Source of the DNA: Bacteroidota bacterium
GTDB lineage: Bacteria > Bacteroidota > Bacteroidia > Flavobacteriales > Flavobacteriaceae
NCBI GenBank assembly: GCA_009936675.1
Contig: JAACDY010000153.1
Span: forward strand, 1 to 12,405
Length of the DNA stretch: 12,405 nucleotides
Direction: 5' to 3'
In this document: positions 1-6,707 of the stretch, piece by piece
How the letters are laid out: every line of letters starts with the position of its first letter
How positions within the stretch are numbered: the stretch's first letter is position 1
Made by a program: the position numbers and the translations under genes
Notes under the pieces: generated by a model
What the model saw: the letters and a program-made list of their open reading frames with translations, nothing else
What the model was told of the DNA's origin: nothing
Databases searched by the model: none

Positions 1-2
1 CA

Positions 3-74
3 CCAAAAATTGCCGGATTTGTGAGACGTAACAAGTCATACAAATCTCTTTTGCCGGTGGGGATTAAGCTTTAA
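3..74 (+). CDS. C-terminal end of an unidentified + strand gene (partial)
   Basis: An open frame enters from the left edge and reads 23 codons to a TAA at 72-74; its last residues are LLPVGIKL. If real, it converges with mtaB and the two 3' ends overlap by 11 bp (64-74), a common arrangement in compact genomes. The composition, with basic residues mixed with hydrophobic ones, looks like protein, but the stretch is too short to assign a family. The opposite strand is also open here, so a - strand gene after mtaB cannot be excluded, although no ATG in that protein-like frame is visible. Product unknown. Confidence 0.4.
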   Translation, partial: PKIAGFVRRNKSYKSLLPVGIKL

Positions 75-1398
75 CCGTTTTTTCAAACCTTATAAATCCT
101 TCTTCATCTATTGATTGGAGAGTTACCCTCTGTATGGTGTTGGCCAACATTGGGTTCCAAGGGCTTCTTACTTTTACATAATTTTCACTAAAACCAGTGA
201 TGTAACCTCTTTTATTTTCATTTTCGAAAAGGACATCAACTGTTGCCCCCAATTGACTTTCGTAGAATGCACGTCTTTTTTTGGCAGACAATCCCCTCAG
301 CATTTTACTCCTCTTGTTCCTTAGGGCAGTCGGAACCACTCCAGCTAGGCTGATGGCCTCTGTATTGGGTCTCTCGGAATAGGAAAAAACGTGCAAGTAG
401 GAAATGTCCAAATCGGCTAGAAAGGTATAGGTATCCAAAAATGCAGAGTCGGTTTCGCCGGGAAACCCCACAATTACATCTCCACCAAGACATGCATTGG
501 GCATCAACCTTTTTATTTGTGTGAGTCGATCTGTGTACAAGTCACTCAAATATCTCCTTTTCATTTTTTTTAAAATCTCATCGTTCCCACTTTGTAAAGG
601 CACGTGAAAATGGGGAACAAATGCCCTGCTTTGAGCAACAAAATCAATGACTTTATCGGTCAGTAAATTGGGCTCTATAGAGGAAATTCTGATTCGTTTC
701 AAAGCTTCGATTTCATCCAAAGCAGAAATCAAATCCAAAAAGGTATGTTCGTGTTTTTTGTTGCCAAACTCGCCTTTACCATAGTCCCCAATGTTGACCC
801 CCGTCAGCACAATCTCCTTTATCCCCTGTTGGGTGATTTCCAATGCCTGATTGATGATGTTTTCCAATGAATCACTTCTGGAAATTCCACGGGCTCTGGG
901 AATGGTACAGTAAGTACATTTATAATCACAGCCATCCTGTACTTTAAGGAAAGCACGAGTACGATCATCGAGTGAATAGGAACTTTCATAATGATTGGCT
1001 TCGACAATTTCACAAGAATGAACCATTCCCGATGTTTTTTTTGTCAAGTCACCCAAATAATCAATTAACTTAAACTTTTCGGTAGCCCCCAAAACCAAAT
1101 CCACACCATCAATTTCTGCCAAAGCTTCGGGCTGCAATTGGGCATAGCAACCTATGGCAGCGACAAATGCATCGGGATTCTGTTTTAGGGCTTTTTTTAC
1201 CAAGCTTTTGAATTTTTTGTCTGCGTTTTCGGTTACAGAACAGGTATTGATCACATAAACATCGGCTGGAGCTTCAAAAGCGACATGCTCAAAACGTTCT
1301 GAATCAAAATCTCTTGAAATGGTTGCCGTTTCTGAAAAATTCAGCTTACAGCCCAAAGTGTAAAAGGCTACTCTTGGTTTGGATACTTTTTGCGTCAT
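64..1398 (-). CDS. mtaB: tRNA threonylcarbamoyladenosine methylthiotransferase MtaB
   Basis: This is a radical-SAM methylthiotransferase that adds a methylthio group to t6A at position 37 of tRNAs reading ANN codons, giving ms2t6A. It is a cytoplasmic enzyme with two 4Fe-4S clusters. With the start used here it has 444 residues. The N-terminal UPF0004 domain shows C17 (YTLGCKLN), C53 (INTCSVTENAD) and C84 (GCYAQ), which bind the auxiliary cluster. The radical-SAM motif CxxxCxxC is C157, C161 and C164, and a TRAM-like RNA-binding tail follows. The ATG at 1396-1398 is chosen because the conserved part (RVAFYTLGC) begins nine residues later and GAGGAA directly precedes it. ATGs at 1417-1419 and 1414-1416 would add seven or six residues. 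It is transcribed divergently from the lipoprotein gene, from a good -7 box at 1450-1458. The family match is near certain. Confidence 0.96.
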   Translation of the reverse strand: MTQKVSKPRVAFYTLGCKLNFSETATISRDFDSERFEHVAFEAPADVYVINTCSVTENADKKFKSLVKKALKQNPDAFVAAIGCYAQLQPEALAEIDGVDLVLGATEKFKLIDYLGDLTKKTSGMVHSCEIVEANHYESSYSLDDRTRAFLKVQDGCDYKCTYCTIPRARGISRSDSLENIINQALEITQQGIKEIVLTGVNIGDYGKGEFGNKKHEHTFLDLISALDEIEALKRIRISSIEPNLLTDKVIDFVAQSRAFVPHFHVPLQSGNDEILKKMKRRYLSDLYTDRLTQIKRLMPNACLGGDVIVGFPGETDSAFLDTYTFLADLDISYLHVFSYSERPNTEAISLAGVVPTALRNKRSKMLRGLSAKKRRAFYESQLGATVDVLFENENKRGYITGFSENYVKVRSPWNPMLANTIQRVTLQSIDEEGFIRFEKTVKA

Positions 1399-1449
1399 TT
1401 CCTCAGCATATCCCATCATCAAATTGGATTAAAAAAGTTGTATTTTGCT

Positions 1450-1458
1450 GCAAATATA
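1450..1458 (-). promoter_or_regulatory. Bacteroidota -7 promoter box for mtaB
   Basis: Read on the - strand, this is TATATTTGC, a full match to the Bacteroidota -7 element TAnnTTTG. Transcription would start near 1443-1447, leaving a leader of about 45-50 nt to the ATG at 1398, or about 25 nt to the ATG at 1419. I see no good -33 TTTG at the usual 19-21 bp spacing. The + strand of the same DNA reads TATTTTGC, one base short of the consensus, so the divergent promoter for the lipoprotein gene may overlap it. Confidence 0.55.
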
Positions 1459-1500
1459 CAATCTTTAGACTTGTCCATTCATCAGCAGCATATTCCAACA

Positions 1501-3102
1501 ATGAACCGTTTAGGTGTCCTTTTACTCTTGTTTTCCGTTATTGCTTGTTCAACAAACCCGAACAAAGATCGCTCGCATTTGGTCTTTCGATACAATGAGG
1601 ATGGAAACATCACTTCTTTGGATCCTGCTTTTTCGAGAAACTTGGAAAATATTTGGGCAACCACTCACTTATTCAACGGATTGGTACAACTCAATGACAG
1701 TCTGGAGGTCATTCCTGATATCGCTGAGCAATGGACTATATCATCCAATGGTTTGGTCTATGAGTTTCAAATCAGAGAAGATGTTTACTTTCATGAGCAT
1801 TCCGCTTTTGGGAAACAGAAAACCCGCAAAGTAATTGCTTCAGATTTTGTGTACAGCCTAGAGCGACTTTTAGATCCACAACTGGCATCACCTGGAGGCT
1901 GGGTATTGCAAAACGTAAAGCATATCGAAGCCAAAAATGATCGACAACTCACCATCACACTCAAACAAGCCTTTCCCGCATTTTTGGGATTACTTAGCAT
2001 GCGCTATTGCTCGGTTGTTCCCCATGAAATTGTGCGTATTGAAGGAGGTGATTTTAGAAAAAAACCCATCGGCACAGGCCCCTTCGCTTTTAAAAACTGG
2101 GAAGAGGATGTTAAATTGGTGTTGAGAAAGAACCCTCTTTACTTTGAACGGGACATGAAAGGGGTGGCCCTCCCCTATTTGGAAGCTGTTGCCATCACTT
2201 TTATTCCAGACAAACAAAGCGAATTCATGCTTTTCCTACAAGGAAAATTGGATTTACTGAATTCATTAGACAATTCGTATAAAGATGAATTACTGACCTT
2301 GGAAGGCATACTTCCTCATAAATACAAGGGTAAAATCAATATCCAGAAAGGGCCATACCTCAATACGGAATACCTTGGTTTTTATTTGGATAGTCCTTCG
2401 CCTGTAATACAATCTCCACTGATCAGAGAAGCCATCAACATTGGTTTTGACCGTCAAAAAATGATGGTTTACTTAAGAAACAATATTGGTTTTAAAGGAG
2501 ACAGAGGCTTTATTCCCAAAGGTTTGGCGGGACACCTCAAAATTCCTTATTTGGAATATCAACCCAAACGGGCAGCAGCATTGGTCAAAAGCTTCGAAAA
2601 ACAGACAGGGCTAAAAGCGAAGATTAGTCTGGCCACTGACCCCAACTACATTGACCTATGTGAATACATCCAGAGGGAATTACAAAAAATAGGCGTTTCT
2701 ATAAAAGTAGATGTAATGCCTCCAGCAACACTAAAGCAAGCGCGATCCCAAGGGAAGTTAGAAATGTTTCGATCCAATTGGATCGCAGATTATCCCGACG
2801 CAGAAAACTACCTTTCTCTTTTTTATTCCAAAAATTTAAGTCCCGCTGGGCCCAACTACACTCACTACAAGAGTGCTGCTTTTGACACCTATTACGAAGA
2901 TAGTTTTATGATCAATGATGCCGATGAGCGGGGCAAACACTATCAAAGTATGGATTCATTGGCCATGAGCGAAAATCCTTTGATCCCACTGTTTTATGAT
3001 CAAGTGGTACGTTTTACCCAAAAAGAAGTGGAGGGGCTTGGGTTGAACCCCATCAACATCCTCAAACTTAAAAAAGTACGGAAAATAAAAAAACCGTTAT
3101 AG
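1501..3102 (+). CDS. Oligopeptide/dipeptide-type ABC transporter substrate-binding lipoprotein (family 5)
   Basis: This is a 533-residue solute-binding protein of the OppA/DppA family (SBP family 5), expected to capture peptides or similar solutes in the periplasm for an ABC importer. The ATG at 1501 is chosen because it begins a clean lipoprotein signal: MNR, a hydrophobic run, then a lipobox V-I-A-C with the lipidated cysteine at residue 16. The frame is open upstream to 1390, but that extension would bury the signal. The mature part starts with the family's typical pattern: an ITSLDPAF segment, then an LFNGLVQL segment and a PDIAEQW segment. No Asp/Glu-rich surface-export signal follows the cysteine, so anchoring in the inner membrane is likely. 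No permease or ATPase genes adjoin it, so its partners must lie elsewhere. The last codons and the stop lie inside a hairpin terminator shared with rpmE2. The substrate is not deducible. Confidence 0.88.
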   Translation: MNRLGVLLLLFSVIACSTNPNKDRSHLVFRYNEDGNITSLDPAFSRNLENIWATTHLFNGLVQLNDSLEVIPDIAEQWTISSNGLVYEFQIREDVYFHEHSAFGKQKTRKVIASDFVYSLERLLDPQLASPGGWVLQNVKHIEAKNDRQLTITLKQAFPAFLGLLSMRYCSVVPHEIVRIEGGDFRKKPIGTGPFAFKNWEEDVKLVLRKNPLYFERDMKGVALPYLEAVAITFIPDKQSEFMLFLQGKLDLLNSLDNSYKDELLTLEGILPHKYKGKINIQKGPYLNTEYLGFYLDSPSPVIQSPLIREAINIGFDRQKMMVYLRNNIGFKGDRGFIPKGLAGHLKIPYLEYQPKRAAALVKSFEKQTGLKAKISLATDPNYIDLCEYIQRELQKIGVSIKVDVMPPATLKQARSQGKLEMFRSNWIADYPDAENYLSLFYSKNLSPAGPNYTHYKSAAFDTYYEDSFMINDADERGKHYQSMDSLAMSENPLIPLFYDQVVRFTQKEVEGLGLNPINILKLKKVRKIKKPL

Positions 3103-3115
3103 GTATAACGGTTTT
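3090..3115. terminator. Bidirectional hairpin terminator between lipoprotein gene and rpmE2
   Basis: A perfect 11-bp inverted repeat (arms 3090-3100 and 3105-3115, AAAACCGTTAT) closes a 4-base loop, AGGT. On the - strand the stem is followed by a long T-rich tract (seven T counting the stem end, then A, then four T), so it should stop rpmE2 transcripts well, 25-50 bp past that gene's stop codon. On the + strand only four T follow, so termination there is weaker. The lipoprotein gene's TAG stop (3100-3102) falls at the top of the stem and in the loop. Confidence 0.8.
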
Positions 3116-3139
3116 CAAGTATTGCAAAGATTTAGAGGG

Positions 3140-3391
3140 TTATTTTTTAAATTTTGAATACTTGTTCTTGAACTTGTCAATACGTCCTGCAGTATCTACC
3201 AATTTGGACTTCCCTGTGTAATAAGGGTGAGAGGTTCGAGAAATCTCCAACTTTACCAATGGATACTCAACACCATCGTGATCGATGGTTTCTTTTGTTT
3301 CAACGGTTGACTTGGTAATGAAGATGTCTTCATTGGACATGTCTTTGAATGCTACAAGTCTATAATTTTCTGGATGTATTCCCGTTTTCAT
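3140..3391 (-). CDS. rpmE2: 50S ribosomal protein L31, type B
   Basis: This is an 83-residue protein of the large ribosomal subunit that bridges to the small subunit near the central protuberance. The start MKTGIHPENYRLVAFKDMSN, the segment VETKETI...GVEYP and the ending TGKSKLVDTAGRIDKFKNKY are diagnostic of bacterial L31. The protein has no cysteine, so it is the type B form without the zinc-binding CxxC pair. The ATG at 3389-3391 is used because homologues begin M-K-x-G-I-H-P; an in-frame extension nine codons upstream would reach into the -7 box. It is a single gene between a complete promoter (3416-3446) and a strong terminator (3090-3115), converging with the lipoprotein gene. Confidence 0.97.
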   Translation of the reverse strand: MKTGIHPENYRLVAFKDMSNEDIFITKSTVETKETIDHDGVEYPLVKLEISRTSHPYYTGKSKLVDTAGRIDKFKNKYSKFKK

Positions 3392-3415
3392 AACGATATC
3401 TTTATTAAAAGTGTG

Positions 3416-3446
3416 CAAATCTAATCTTTTTAAATAAATTTACAAA
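3416..3446 (-). promoter_or_regulatory. Complete Bacteroidota promoter for rpmE2
   Basis: On the - strand this reads TTTG (3446-3443), 19 bp of spacer, then TAGATTTG (3423-3416). That is an exact fit to the Bacteroidota consensus TTTG-N19-21-TAnnTTTG and the only promoter in the window with both boxes. The leader to the ATG at 3391 would be about 18-22 nt. A second TAGATTTG lies upstream at 3476-3469 but has no -33 box at the right distance. Confidence 0.7.
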
Positions 3447-3479
3447 GACTGAATATTCAAAAAAAGACCAAATCTAATC
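3416..3479. repeat. Direct repeat of CAAATCTAATC upstream of rpmE2
   Basis: The 11-mer CAAATCTAATC occurs at 3416-3426 and again at 3469-3479, in the same orientation and 53 bp apart. On the - strand each copy contains TAGATTTG, so the repeat may be a pair of tandem -7 boxes for rpmE2 or a duplicated regulator site. The spacing is about five helical turns. Confidence 0.4.
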
Positions 3480-3495
3480 GAAAAACAGCTTACCT

Positions 3496-4020
3496 ATGGA
3501 AACTCAAAAAAATACAACTGCAAAAACAGCCCTAAATTTCGGACTTATTTTAGGAGGAATCAACGTTGTTTACGGTCTGATGCTTTATTCGCTAGAGATG
3601 CATTACCAAGGAGAAACGGCGACCTCTCTCATTGGTTATGCGCTATTGATTGGGGTCATCTTTTGGGCAATCAAGCATTTCAAAAAAACCAATAACGGTT
3701 ATATAAGTCTATCCGAAGCCCTAAAGACAGGAGTGGGCACGGCCCTTATTTCAGCACTAATAATCAGCATCTACACCATTGTTGTGATTCAATACCTCGA
3801 TCCCGAATTCATAGACAAATCCATCGAATATCAAAAACAAAAGCTGATACAAGAAAAGCCAGAGATTCCCTTGGAAGACGTTAATAAAATGTTTGAAATG
3901 CAAAAAGAGTTTTCTGGGCCATTCATAATATCTGGTTTCATTATCATCCTCAATTTATTTTTTGGTTTTCTGATTTCGTTGATTGTTGGTCTGATCGTTA
4001 AAAAATCTAAGCCTGAATAG
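3496..4020 (+). CDS. DUF4199 domain-containing integral membrane protein
   Basis: This is a 174-residue protein with four predicted membrane helices, at roughly residues 12-32, 44-61, 79-100 and 143-168. A polar, Lys/Glu-rich loop (about 102-138) lies between helices 3 and 4, and the tail is basic (KKSKPE). Length, helix layout and the motif G-Y-I-S-L-S-E-A after helix 2 match the Bacteroidota DUF4199 family as I recall it; that family has no established function. It sits just before a glycosyltransferase gene (37-bp gap) that has its own -7 box, so the two need not be co-transcribed. I found no consensus promoter in front of it. The start ATG at 3496 is the first possible one and gives a natural short polar N-terminus. 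Confidence 0.78.
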   Translation: METQKNTTAKTALNFGLILGGINVVYGLMLYSLEMHYQGETATSLIGYALLIGVIFWAIKHFKKTNNGYISLSEALKTGVGTALISALIISIYTIVVIQYLDPEFIDKSIEYQKQKLIQEKPEIPLEDVNKMFEMQKEFSGPFIISGFIIILNLFFGFLISLIVGLIVKKSKPE

Positions 4021-4031
4021 CACAATTTTCC

Positions 4032-4039
4032 TATTTTTG
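4032..4039 (+). promoter_or_regulatory. Bacteroidota -7 box before the glycosyltransferase gene
   Basis: TATTTTTG matches TAnnTTTG exactly and lies 18 bases before the ATG at 4058, giving a leader of about 10-14 nt. No -33 TTTG is present at the expected distance, which falls in the end of the DUF4199 gene. It probably starts the transcript for glycosyltransferase, mutase and exporter. Confidence 0.45.
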
Positions 4040-4057
4040 CGGTGAAACCATCCTTCT

Positions 4058-5005
4058 ATGGACATTTCCATCGTAATTCCTTTACTGAACGAAAGTGAAT
4101 CATTGATTCCCCTTCACGATTGGATCAATCAGTCTTTAAGTAAAGAAAAATACAGCTTTGAAATCATTTTTATTGATGATGGAAGTTCTGACTCCTCTTG
4201 GGAGTTAATCATCAGTTTGTCCCAACAGCATAAAAATACGCATGGTATTCAGTTTTCAAAAAACTTTGGAAAATCTCAGGCGCTTCATGCAGGATTTGTC
4301 AAAGCCCAAGGAGAGTATGTGGTCACCATGGATGCAGACCTTCAGGATTCTCCGGAGGAAATTCCTTCAATGATTGCCCAATTAAAAGACAAAGACCTTG
4401 ACCTTATCTCTGGTTGGAAAAAAAAACGCTACGACTCCATACTGTTCAAAAACCTACCCTCCAAGCTCTTCAATTGGGCGGCAAGAAGACTTTCCGGCAT
4501 CAAGCTAAACGATTTCAATTGTGGGCTAAAGGTTTACAAAAAGGAAGTGATCAAGAACATTCAAGTGTTTGGGGAAATGCACCGCTACATACCAGTGATA
4601 GCTGCCCACGAAGGATTTGATAAAATTGAAGAAAAAATAGTCCAACACCAAGCCAGAAAATTTGGTAAAACCAAGTTTGGTGCCAATCGGTTTCTCAATG
4701 GATTTTTGGACTTAGTCACCCTGTGGTTTATCAATGGTTTTGGAAAAAGACCCATGCATTTCTTTGGATTTTGGGGAACATTGATGCTCATTGTGGGCTT
4801 TGGTTTTACCCTCTATCTTGGGATCGATAAACTGTATTTCAACACCCAAAGTCGGTTGATTACCCAAAGGCCGGAATTTTACATCGCTTTGACTACTATG
4901 ATTTTGGGGGCTCAGTCTTTCATCGCTGGTTTTTTGGGCGAAATCCTGATCCGTCACAATAAGAATATTAAAAGGTATAACATCACCAATACAACCTATG
5001 AATAA
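4058..5005 (+). CDS. Family 2 glycosyltransferase, polyprenyl-phosphate sugar transferase type (DPM1/GtrB-like)
   Basis: This 315-residue enzyme is expected to move a sugar from a nucleotide sugar to a lipid carrier, such as undecaprenyl phosphate, on the cytoplasmic face of the inner membrane. The GT-A fold shows the N-terminal strand SIVIPLLNE (4-12), the nucleotide-binding acidic pair in IDDGSSD (D40, D41) and the metal-binding DADLQD (92-97). The RFGKTKF-like element before the membrane part is also typical (here RKFGKTKFG). Two C-terminal membrane helices follow at about 233-256 and 274-297, as in GtrB and ArnC relatives. The stop overlaps the next gene's ATG by 8 bp, implying translational coupling with the sugar-phosphate mutase. 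The sugar and acceptor cannot be read from sequence. Confidence 0.9.
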   Translation: MDISIVIPLLNESESLIPLHDWINQSLSKEKYSFEIIFIDDGSSDSSWELIISLSQQHKNTHGIQFSKNFGKSQALHAGFVKAQGEYVVTMDADLQDSPEEIPSMIAQLKDKDLDLISGWKKKRYDSILFKNLPSKLFNWAARRLSGIKLNDFNCGLKVYKKEVIKNIQVFGEMHRYIPVIAAHEGFDKIEEKIVQHQARKFGKTKFGANRFLNGFLDLVTLWFINGFGKRPMHFFGFWGTLMLIVGFGFTLYLGIDKLYFNTQSRLITQRPEFYIALTTMILGAQSFIAGFLGEILIRHNKNIKRYNITNTTYE

Positions 5006-6707
5006 TGGACTAAGTGCCAAAATCGAAGAATGGTCTCATCCTCCCTTCGATAAAGAAACCACAATTCAACTGGAAGGGTTGAAACAAAACCCTGAACAAC
5101 TCGAAGATGCTTTTTATAAGGACTTGGAGTTCGGCACTGGAGGCATGCGCGGTGTAATGGGGATTGGCACCAATCGAATCAATGCCTACACATTGGGAAA
5201 AAGCTCCCAAGGACTTTGTGATTACCTAAAAAGTGTTTTTAACAACCAGCCCCTCAAGGTAGTCATCGCCTATGACTGCCGGAACAACAGTAAAAGTTTG
5301 GCCATAAAAGTGGCAGAAGTTTTTTCCGCCAACAGCATCAAAGTATTTATCTTCTCGGATTTAAGAACTACACCCGAGCTTTCTTTTGCCGTAAAACACT
5401 TGGAGGCCCATTGCGGGATTGTATTGACCGCATCGCATAACCCCCCTGAATACAATGGTTATAAGGTCTATTGGAAGGACGGTGGGCAAATTGTTCCACC
5501 ACAAGACAAAGAGATTATTGATAGAATCAATCACACCCGCTTTTCTGACATCCAATTCGATGCCAATGAGGGATTGATTGAGTGGATTGATCAAGACGTA
5601 GATCAGGCCTTTTTTGACAAGTCCGTTCAATTGGGTCGGTTTGATCAGAGCGGACGGGAAAATTTTAAGATTGTCTTTACCCCTTTACACGGCACCTCCA
5701 TAACTGCTGTTCCTCAGGTACTCACCCAAGCGGGGTACACTGATGTTCATTTGGTCGAGGCTCAATCCTCCCCAAATGGAAACTTTCCTACCGTTAAATC
5801 CCCCAACCCCGAGGAACCCGAAGCCTTGAAAATGGCGTTGGATAAAGCCATTGATATTGGGGCAGATATGGTCATAGGAACCGATCCAGATAGTGATCGA
5901 TTGGGGATCGCTGTAAGAGATCAAAACAATAACTTCCGACTGCTCAATGGAAACCAAACCATGGTGGTGATGACCTACTTCTTATTGGAACAATGGAAAA
6001 AAAGCGAGCGTCTGGATGGAAAACAATTTGTAGCATCGACCATAGTATCTACCCCCATGATTCAAAAAATGGCTCAGACTTATGGGGTGCAATACATGGA
6101 AACCCTAACCGGTTTTAAATGGATTGGAAAACTCATCAAAGATTTCCCTTCTCTCGAATTCATTGGAGGCGGTGAAGAAAGTTTTGGCTATCTCGTTGGT
6201 GATGCCATCAGAGACAAAGACGCAGTCACGGCCACACTACTGGCCTGTGAGATCGGTACTTTTGCCAAAAACAACAACCAAAGTTTCTACGATATTCTGA
6301 TTGAATGTTACAGGAAATTTGGTGCTTATAAAGAAAAACTTATGTCTTTTACCCAAAAGGGAAAAGAAGGAGCAGGTAAAATTAAGGCCATGATGGAAGG
6401 ATATAGAAACAACCCTCCCAAAGAAATTGCTGGAGTTAGGGTATCTCAATCAGAAGACTACCTCAAAAGTGAAAGGGTTTTTCTTTTGGATAAGCGATCA
6501 GAAAAAATCGACTTACCAGTGGCAGATGTCTTAATCTTTTCTCTAGAAGATGATTCCAAGATTGCCATTAGACCCAGTGGCACCGAACCCAAAATTAAAT
6601 TTTACTTTAGCGTAAATGATACACTTGGGGAAAATGAAGATTGGGATACGGTGGAACCTCGGTTGGATCAAAAAATAGCAACCATCATCAAAGGAATAGG
6701 ACTTTAA
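4998..6707 (+). CDS. Phospho-sugar mutase (phosphoglucomutase/phosphomannomutase, PGM2-like)
   Basis: This 569-residue cytoplasmic enzyme of the alpha-D-phosphohexomutase superfamily interconverts sugar 1- and 6-phosphates, probably glucose or mannose, feeding nucleotide-sugar synthesis. All four hallmarks are present in order: the phosphoserine loop TASHNPPEYNGYK with S146, the Mg-binding DPDSD (296-300), the sugar-specificity loop GGGEESFGY (from 390) and the phosphate-binding RPSGTEPK (525-532). The long N-terminus with FGTGGMRGVMG and the total length match the bacterial PGM2-like group rather than short PMM/GlmM enzymes. The start overlaps the end of the glycosyltransferase gene by 8 bp. 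The stop is followed directly by the ATG of the ABC exporter, so all three are likely one operon. The exact substrate is an inference. Confidence 0.93.
   Translation: MNNGLSAKIEEWSHPPFDKETTIQLEGLKQNPEQLEDAFYKDLEFGTGGMRGVMGIGTNRINAYTLGKSSQGLCDYLKSVFNNQPLKVVIAYDCRNNSKSLAIKVAEVFSANSIKVFIFSDLRTTPELSFAVKHLEAHCGIVLTASHNPPEYNGYKVYWKDGGQIVPPQDKEIIDRINHTRFSDIQFDANEGLIEWIDQDVDQAFFDKSVQLGRFDQSGRENFKIVFTPLHGTSITAVPQVLTQAGYTDVHLVEAQSSPNGNFPTVKSPNPEEPEALKMALDKAIDIGADMVIGTDPDSDRLGIAVRDQNNNFRLLNGNQTMVVMTYFLLEQWKKSERLDGKQFVASTIVSTPMIQKMAQTYGVQYMETLTGFKWIGKLIKDFPSLEFIGGGEESFGYLVGDAIRDKDAVTATLLACEIGTFAKNNNQSFYDILIECYRKFGAYKEKLMSFTQKGKEGAGKIKAMMEGYRNNPPKEIAGVRVSQSEDYLKSERVFLLDKRSEKIDLPVADVLIFSLEDDSKIAIRPSGTEPKIKFYFSVNDTLGENEDWDTVEPRLDQKIATIIKGIGL

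Noticed and set aside
1390..1500. In-frame extension of the lipoprotein gene back to 1390
   Set aside because: It would put 37 polar residues before a clear lipoprotein signal and overlap mtaB's start; the ATG at 1501 gives an ideal signal and lipobox.
3392..3418. In-frame nine-codon extension of L31
   Set aside because: Homologues start M-K-x-G-I-H-P, and the extension runs into the -7 box of the rpmE2 promoter.
3435..3442. TAAATTTA as a -7 box for the DUF4199 gene
   Set aside because: It lacks the final G of TAnnTTTG, has no TTTG upstream at the right spacing, and lies in AT-rich DNA where such a match is expected by chance.
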